DNA of 9,503 nt. Source: MFKM01 sp038065115 (lineage in GTDB: Bacteria > Patescibacteriota > Minisyncoccia > UBA6257 > MFKM01). The notes under the pieces are model-generated. The model had not been told where the DNA came from. It saw nothing but the letters and a program-made list of their open reading frames with translations, and did no database searches. Position numbers and translations under genes: made by a program. Shown here in pieces: positions 5,840-9,503 of this stretch. Location: assembly GCA_038065115.1 (NCBI GenBank), contig JBBTRS010000005.1, positions 1 through 9,503 of the forward strand, given 5' to 3'. Within the stretch, counting starts at the first letter, position 1; each line of letters opens with the position of its first letter.

Positions 5840-8362
5840 TTAACTTGTGATTTTAAACTCAAATTTTTCGTTTTCTAATATTACCTGAATGGCGTTGCCG
5901 CGACCGATTTCTTTGCGAAGAATTTTCTCGGCCAAAACACTGCGAAAATTATCCGCAATAACTTGACGCAAGGGCCGAGCGCCAAAAACCGGACTGTAGC
6001 CGAGTTCCGCGATCTTTTCAATGACCGATTCTTCAAACCGAAGATCAATGCCGTGCGTTTCCCGAAGAATTTTTCCCAAATCTTCAAGCTGTAATTTAGC
6101 GATAGCGGCAATTTCTTCAAGCTTAAGAGAACGGAAAACGATAATGGCGGAAAAACGGTTAATGAGCTCCGGCTTGAAATAATCAGTCAATTTTTTCTTG
6201 AGTTCTTCGGCAATCGATTCCATAACCCTCCCCTGTTCAATTTCCGTTTTAATAAACTCGGAATGAGCGTTGCTGGTAGCGATAATAATAGTATTCTGAA
6301 AATCAACCAAACGGCCCAAATTATCAGTCAATCGGCCTTCGTCAAACACCTGCAGAAAAAGATTGATAATGTCGGGATGGGCTTTTTCAAATTCGTCAAG
6401 CAAAATCAAACTGTAAGGTTTTTGACTGACGGCTTCGGTTAAACTGCCGGATATTTTTCCGTCCGGAGCGCCGATAAAACGCGAAATACTTTGTTTTTCC
6501 TGATACTCGGACATATCAAAACGAATCATTAATTCCGGGGCACCGAATTGAAGCTTGGTTAAAATTTTTGACAATTCGGTTTTACCGACTCCGGTCGGAC
6601 CGACAAAAAGAAAAGAAGCAATCGGTCCGCCTCGGCGGCTCAAACCGCTCCGGTATTCCCGCAAAGCGCGGCTGACCGTTTTAACGGCTTCTTCCTGGTT
6701 AATCAAGCGCTGGTGGATTAATTCCTCCAAATTTAAAAGCTTCGCCGTTTCTTCCGGACCGGCTTGCTGGATAGGAATTTTTGTCCGCCGCTCCACCGTC
6801 ATTCTAATGTCATTTATTTCCAAAATTTTTCTATGCTGATTTTGAGCGTTAGCCAAAGCTTCTTTTAAAACTTCGGCCGCGCTTGACGGCAGAGGTTTAG
6901 CCCGCAAATAACGGTGAGCCAGGGCAACCGCTTGCTTAACAGCTCCGAATTTAATTTTTACCCGAAATTTGCTTTCCAGAATCAAAGCGTCGTAAACCAG
7001 AATTCTGACGGCATCGGCTTCGTTCACTTCTTCCACGCGGATAACTTCAAAAGCCGCCGCTAAATTCGTCCGGGGTTCAATGAATTGCTGAAATTCCCGA
7101 GGATAAGTCGCTCCGATAACAGAAAAAGAACCCGCCTTGATGGCCGGCAAAAGAATATCGCTGGCGCTCAAGAAAAATTCGCCGGAGGTTTTCACTAAAT
7201 TATCAATGTCGGGAATAAAGAGAATAACGTTGCCGGCTTGGACGATTTCTTCAATAATTTGCTTTAGCCGTCCGGAAATTTCTTCCGGATTGGCCTTGGC
7301 AACCAAACTGCTGATTTGCAAAGACACCAAGCGTTTATCAAAAAGAGAAGCGGACACGCGATCTTTGGTAATTTGATAAGCTAAATGATTGACAATAGTT
7401 TCTTTGCCTACGCCGGGCTCGCCCACCAATAAAACGGCCGATTTAACGGGACGGGAAAGAATGTTCAACAAACGTTCGTATTCTTCTTTGTGGCCGATTA
7501 AAAAACCGACGTTTCCGGAACTGGCCAATCCAGTCAAATCAAGGGCGAATTTATCCAGGGTGGGCGTGGGACGGCTGGTCCAGGCCCGGTTTACTTCCCG
7601 CCGCCTGGTATAAAAAGGCCGACGAACAAAACCGCCAAGCGTTGCCGGCAATTTTTTGAAAAACGCCAAAGGCTTCCGGTAACGGCCGAAAACCAAAACC
7701 TCCCTTAAATCATCAGGAGACAAATTGAATAAGTTAAAAAGCTTGATTAAATTACTGCTATCAACTTGAAACAAAGCCACTAAAATATTTCGCGGTTCAA
7801 TGAAGCTTTCGTTAGCCAAAACTGCTTCCCGATAAGCGCTTAAAACCAATTTCTCTATTTTTTCCAATAATATTTTGGAGCTCGGCCGCTCGCTTAACGA
7901 TTCCTGGAGATAGGTTTCCAGTTTTTGGGAAAATTCCGGCAAAGACAAATCCAATCTCTCAAAAGATTCTTTCGCGTCGCGGCAGCCAATTAGATTTTTT
8001 AAAAGCCAAAGGTCAAAATCGCCGCCGATTACAGAAGTTCGGCCAAAAGCGTTTTCTATCAGATTAAAAGCCGACGGCCTTAAATAAAAAGCCAGATTGG
8101 CTTTAACTTTTATGGTCCGGCTGATTTTCCCCAATTCAGCCAAAGAACGATCGGCCCAATTAAAACGGACAAGCAGGTTCAGCAAAAAAATCGTCAAAAA
8201 AACGCCTGCCCACCAAAAATGCGATGACCCGGACAGTAAAAACAAAAAAACAAAAGCCAGGGCGGTCAAAATAATATAAGAAATCCAAATTAATATCCGC
8301 GTCAGCCGACGGCTGAAAACATCAAAATAAAGTCGTGGTTCTTTAAAATAAACTTCCAGCAT
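5840..8362 (-). CDS. Membrane-anchored ClpA/ClpC-like double AAA+ ATPase with degenerate first ATPase module
   Basis: 840 residues. Two membrane segments (about 24-43 and 48-66) precede a divergent Clp-N-like region (about 90-225). AAA module D1 has Walker A GEPGVGKE (314-321), but Walker B reads ILFIPDID (380-387) where FIDE is usual, and the arginine-finger LERRF is replaced by LAAAF (434-438). The ClpB/ClpC middle domain is absent; only about 13 residues separate the D1 end from EINDIRMTVERRTKIP. D2 is intact: Walker A GPTGVGKTE (588-596), Walker B LILLDEFEKAH (652-662), sensor-1 Asn698, arginine finger Arg736 in LINRF, and sensor-2 GAR (794-796). The D1 and D2 pore loops lack the standard aromatic residue, and no ClpP-binding (V/I/L)GF loop is seen between sensor 1 and the arginine finger. 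Likely a membrane-tethered remodelling ATPase, not a ClpP partner. It begins 1 bp after the stop of the preceding membrane-protein gene. Confidence 0.9.
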   Translation of the reverse strand: MLEVYFKEPRLYFDVFSRRLTRILIWISYIILTALAFVFLFLLSGSSHFWWAGVFLTIFLLNLLVRFNWADRSLAELGKISRTIKVKANLAFYLRPSAFNLIENAFGRTSVIGGDFDLWLLKNLIGCRDAKESFERLDLSLPEFSQKLETYLQESLSERPSSKILLEKIEKLVLSAYREAVLANESFIEPRNILVALFQVDSSNLIKLFNLFNLSPDDLREVLVFGRYRKPLAFFKKLPATLGGFVRRPFYTRRREVNRAWTSRPTPTLDKFALDLTGLASSGNVGFLIGHKEEYERLLNILSRPVKSAVLLVGEPGVGKETIVNHLAYQITKDRVSASLFDKRLVSLQISSLVAKANPEEISGRLKQIIEEIVQAGNVILFIPDIDNLVKTSGEFFLSASDILLPAIKAGSFSVIGATYPREFQQFIEPRTNLAAAFEVIRVEEVNEADAVRILVYDALILESKFRVKIKFGAVKQAVALAHRYLRAKPLPSSAAEVLKEALANAQNQHRKILEINDIRMTVERRTKIPIQQAGPEETAKLLNLEELIHQRLINQEEAVKTVSRALREYRSGLSRRGGPIASFLFVGPTGVGKTELSKILTKLQFGAPELMIRFDMSEYQEKQSISRFIGAPDGKISGSLTEAVSQKPYSLILLDEFEKAHPDIINLFLQVFDEGRLTDNLGRLVDFQNTIIIATSNAHSEFIKTEIEQGRVMESIAEELKKKLTDYFKPELINRFSAIIVFRSLKLEEIAAIAKLQLEDLGKILRETHGIDLRFEESVIEKIAELGYSPVFGARPLRQVIADNFRSVLAEKILRKEIGRGNAIQVILENEKFEFKITS

Positions 8363-8363
8363 T

Positions 8364-8750
8364 TTAAAAAATTATTTTATAGATTATGCCCAAGGGGATA
8401 AACGCCCAAAGCAGATAAAAAGCCGACCAGACCAAAATTATCAAAAAATAAACAAATCCGCCGGCGACTAATCTGACACCGCGGAAAATAAATCCCAAAA
8501 CATAGCCGACAAAAGTGTAATTCTGATAAAGGGGCTGGAAAAGATAACGGAGGGTGATTCTGGCCGCGAAATAACGGTCCATCCTTTCCAAAAGATTAAC
8601 CAACCAACGGAAAAAAACAAAAAACCCGTCCTTGTACCAATGACGCAGAAATTCGCCAAGGCGGTAAAAAAAACGATTACCAAGATAAACCCCCACACCT
8701 AAAAAGGATTGCGAAGCTAAAGTATTCTTTGGTTTTATTTGAACAAACAT
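8364..8750 (-). CDS. Small membrane protein of unknown function, operon partner of the Clp-like ATPase
   Basis: 128 residues, no family recognised. The first 75 residues are amphipathic and rich in aromatic and arginine residues (for example FFYRLGEFLRHWYKDG, 27-42, and RMDRYFAARITLRYLFQPLY, 56-75). The last 45 or so are strongly hydrophobic, consistent with one or two membrane segments (about 80-90 and 95-127) ending in IIYKIIF. The stop is 1 bp from the ATG of the Clp-like gene, so the two are surely co-transcribed and probably translationally coupled. A physical partnership in the membrane is an inference. The ATG at 8748-8750 is the only ATG upstream of the conserved-looking part, and no Shine-Dalgarno motif precedes it. 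Residues 14-21 are encoded by one arm of a perfect 21-bp inverted repeat. Confidence 0.75.
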   Translation of the reverse strand: MFVQIKPKNTLASQSFLGVGVYLGNRFFYRLGEFLRHWYKDGFFVFFRWLVNLLERMDRYFAARITLRYLFQPLYQNYTFVGYVLGFIFRGVRLVAGGFVYFLIILVWSAFYLLWAFIPLGIIYKIIF

Positions 8751-8818
8751 TATAAACGCTATTTAGATGACTTAATTAAGAATTCAAAAGAATATCTATC
8801 CTTTTTAGGTGTGGGGGT
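8689..8818. repeat. Perfect 21-bp inverted repeat spanning the start of the small membrane-protein gene
   Basis: The arm at 8689-8709 (ACCCCCACACC, then five A and GGAT) has an exact reverse complement at 8798-8818, with 88 bp between. Both flanking pairs mismatch, so the repeat is exactly 21 bp. One arm lies within codons 14-21 of the gene, the other 48 bp upstream of its ATG. In a transcript started at the upstream TATAAT box both arms would be present and would hold the start codon in the loop. The loop also contains the 10-bp palindrome CTTAATTAAG (8771-8780). Confidence 0.85.
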
Positions 8819-8843
8819 AAATCAAAACCGAAACCATAAAGTG

Positions 8844-8849
8844 ATTATA
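8844..8849 (-). promoter_or_regulatory. Possible -10 box (TATAAT) for the membrane protein/Clp-like operon
   Basis: A perfect TATAAT on the minus strand lies 94 bp upstream of the ATG at 8750, in the 163-bp spacer after the LamG gene. No good -35 hexamer is found at 16-18 bp (ATCAAA at 17 bp). The leader would be about 87 nt and include one arm of the 21-bp inverted repeat. A weaker alternative closer to the gene (TTGAAT, 16 bp, TAAATA) would give an almost leaderless mRNA. Apart from these, the spacer holds only a weak AT-rich hairpin (8884-8906). Confidence 0.4.
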
Positions 8850-8913
8850 ACTTCTGATTCAACTCTTTGATAGTGGCAATAGATTATTAATACCGGGCCT
8901 TAATAACTAATAA

Positions 8914-9503
8914 TTATTTCGTGGCTTCGTAAATCGCTTTTATTTCCGCCGCGGACAAAGCTCGATTATAAATACGAGCCTCGTCAATAAACCCCGAGAA
9001 ATAACCCCCATTTACAGGATTATAACCAATCCTCATCGGATAAGGAGAATCGTAAGCAATTTGATTAAATCCCGTTGAACCGGTAGCCGAACTTCGTAAT
9101 TCGCCATCTACATAAAGTTTAACAGACCTATCAGCGGGACTAAACACGCCCGCCACGAGATACCAGTTGCCAAGATTGACGGTATAGCATGGCTGGGTCT
9201 CTTGATTCGTGAGGCCATTCGTAAGTTCTATTAATAAACAAAGAGAATCGGTATTGATATAGTATCTTTGCGTCCAACCCTTTCGCAGGTTTACGTTTGA
9301 ATCCCAAAACCAATTTCCAAAAATACCATCCGCGTTTACCGTATCTCTCGTAGTTCTCTGGTGCCAAGATAAAAACGTAAGAGCGCCTGGCCATTCAAGG
9401 TTATTTCCTATATCCACGTAATCATTCACTCCATCAAAACTCAGAGCGTTGCCTACTTTCCCAGTGGCGCCGTAAGCGACCCCTCCCGATTGAGTGCCGT
9501 TGT
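8914..9503 (-). CDS. LamG-like (concanavalin A-like) jelly-roll domain protein, C-terminal part
   Basis: 195 residues are visible and the frame stays open to the window edge, so the N-terminus lies outside. The text from the edge (NGTQSGGVAYGATGKVGNAL, then SFDGVNDYVDIG) is the classical start of a LamG/Laminin_G_3 module. The end is equally typical: LGNWYLVAGVFSPADRSVKL, YVDGELRSS, PMRIGYNP, then GFIDEARIYNRALSAAEIKA before the TAA. The domain is thus complete or nearly so and is the last domain of the protein. Such modules bind carbohydrates or proteins in secreted and surface proteins, often repeated in very long polypeptides. No membrane anchor or sorting signal follows it. A GTG at 9427-9429 is in frame but cuts into the conserved FDGVNDY strand and is not a plausible start. 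It is separated by 163 bp from the next gene and is probably its own unit. Confidence 0.88.
   Translation of the reverse strand, partial: NGTQSGGVAYGATGKVGNALSFDGVNDYVDIGNNLEWPGALTFLSWHQRTTRDTVNADGIFGNWFWDSNVNLRKGWTQRYYINTDSLCLLIELTNGLTNQETQPCYTVNLGNWYLVAGVFSPADRSVKLYVDGELRSSATGSTGFNQIAYDSPYPMRIGYNPVNGGYFSGFIDEARIYNRALSAAEIKAIYEATK

Noticed and set aside
8746..8751. TATAAT overlapping the ATG of the 128-residue gene as a -10 box
   Set aside because: It would start transcription inside the coding region and has no -35 hexamer at proper distance.
8884..8906. Hairpin TTATTAA / TTAATAA after the LamG gene as a terminator
   Set aside because: The stem is only seven A/T pairs with a 9-nt loop and no T run follows on the minus strand, so it is too weak to call.
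9427..9429. In-frame GTG as the start of a 171-residue LamG protein
   Set aside because: The frame continues upstream to the window edge with conserved LamG sequence (GNALSFDGVNDYVDIG spans the GTG), so the gene is partial at its 5' end.
1..9503. Recoded UGA (as in SR1/Gracilibacteria)
   Set aside because: The genes read full length with the standard code and no in-frame TGA interrupts them. The visible stops are five TAA and two TAG; the absence of TGA stops in seven genes is too small a sample to mean anything.

Overview
The window looks like a bacterial chromosome fragment from the candidate phyla radiation, most probably Parcubacteria/Patescibacteria. This placement is an inference. It rests on compact, tightly packed genes with moderate-to-low GC, a short RecO, a membrane-anchored Clp-type AAA+ ATPase, a signal-anchored multi-domain beta-sandwich protein, a LamG surface protein and the lack of Shine-Dalgarno motifs. 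No rRNA or marker gene is present to fix the taxonomy. Every gene I can support is on the minus strand, so transcription runs from right to left.

Right part, 8751-9503: the 3' end of a gene for a surface protein ending in a LamG-like jelly-roll domain. It is followed by a 163-bp spacer with a TATAAT box and one arm of a perfect 21-bp inverted repeat. The other arm lies inside the next gene. Middle, 5840-8750: a two-gene operon with a 1-bp gap, encoding a 128-residue membrane protein and an 840-residue double AAA+ Clp-like ATPase with two N-terminal membrane segments. Its first ATPase ring is degenerate (Walker B and arginine fingers changed), both pore loops lack the usual tyrosine, and the ClpP-docking loop is absent. 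The stop codon is followed by an 84-bp palindromic element made of two tandem hairpin-like units and then by a canonical intrinsic terminator.

Left part, 1-5679: a second operon that begins at a well-formed -35/-10 promoter placed so close to the ATG that its mRNA should be leaderless. Its order is a half-size MFS-type membrane protein, PolX (family X polymerase plus PHP nuclease), RecO, a membrane-anchored beta-sandwich protein and glycyl-tRNA synthetase (C-terminus outside the window). PolX and RecO point to DNA repair. RecO close to GlyRS echoes the recO-glyQS order known from Firmicutes. A heptanucleotide tandem repeat has expanded inside polX without breaking its frame.

No tRNA, rRNA, CRISPR array, transposase or prophage gene was seen. 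No stretch longer than 300 bp lacks a gene.
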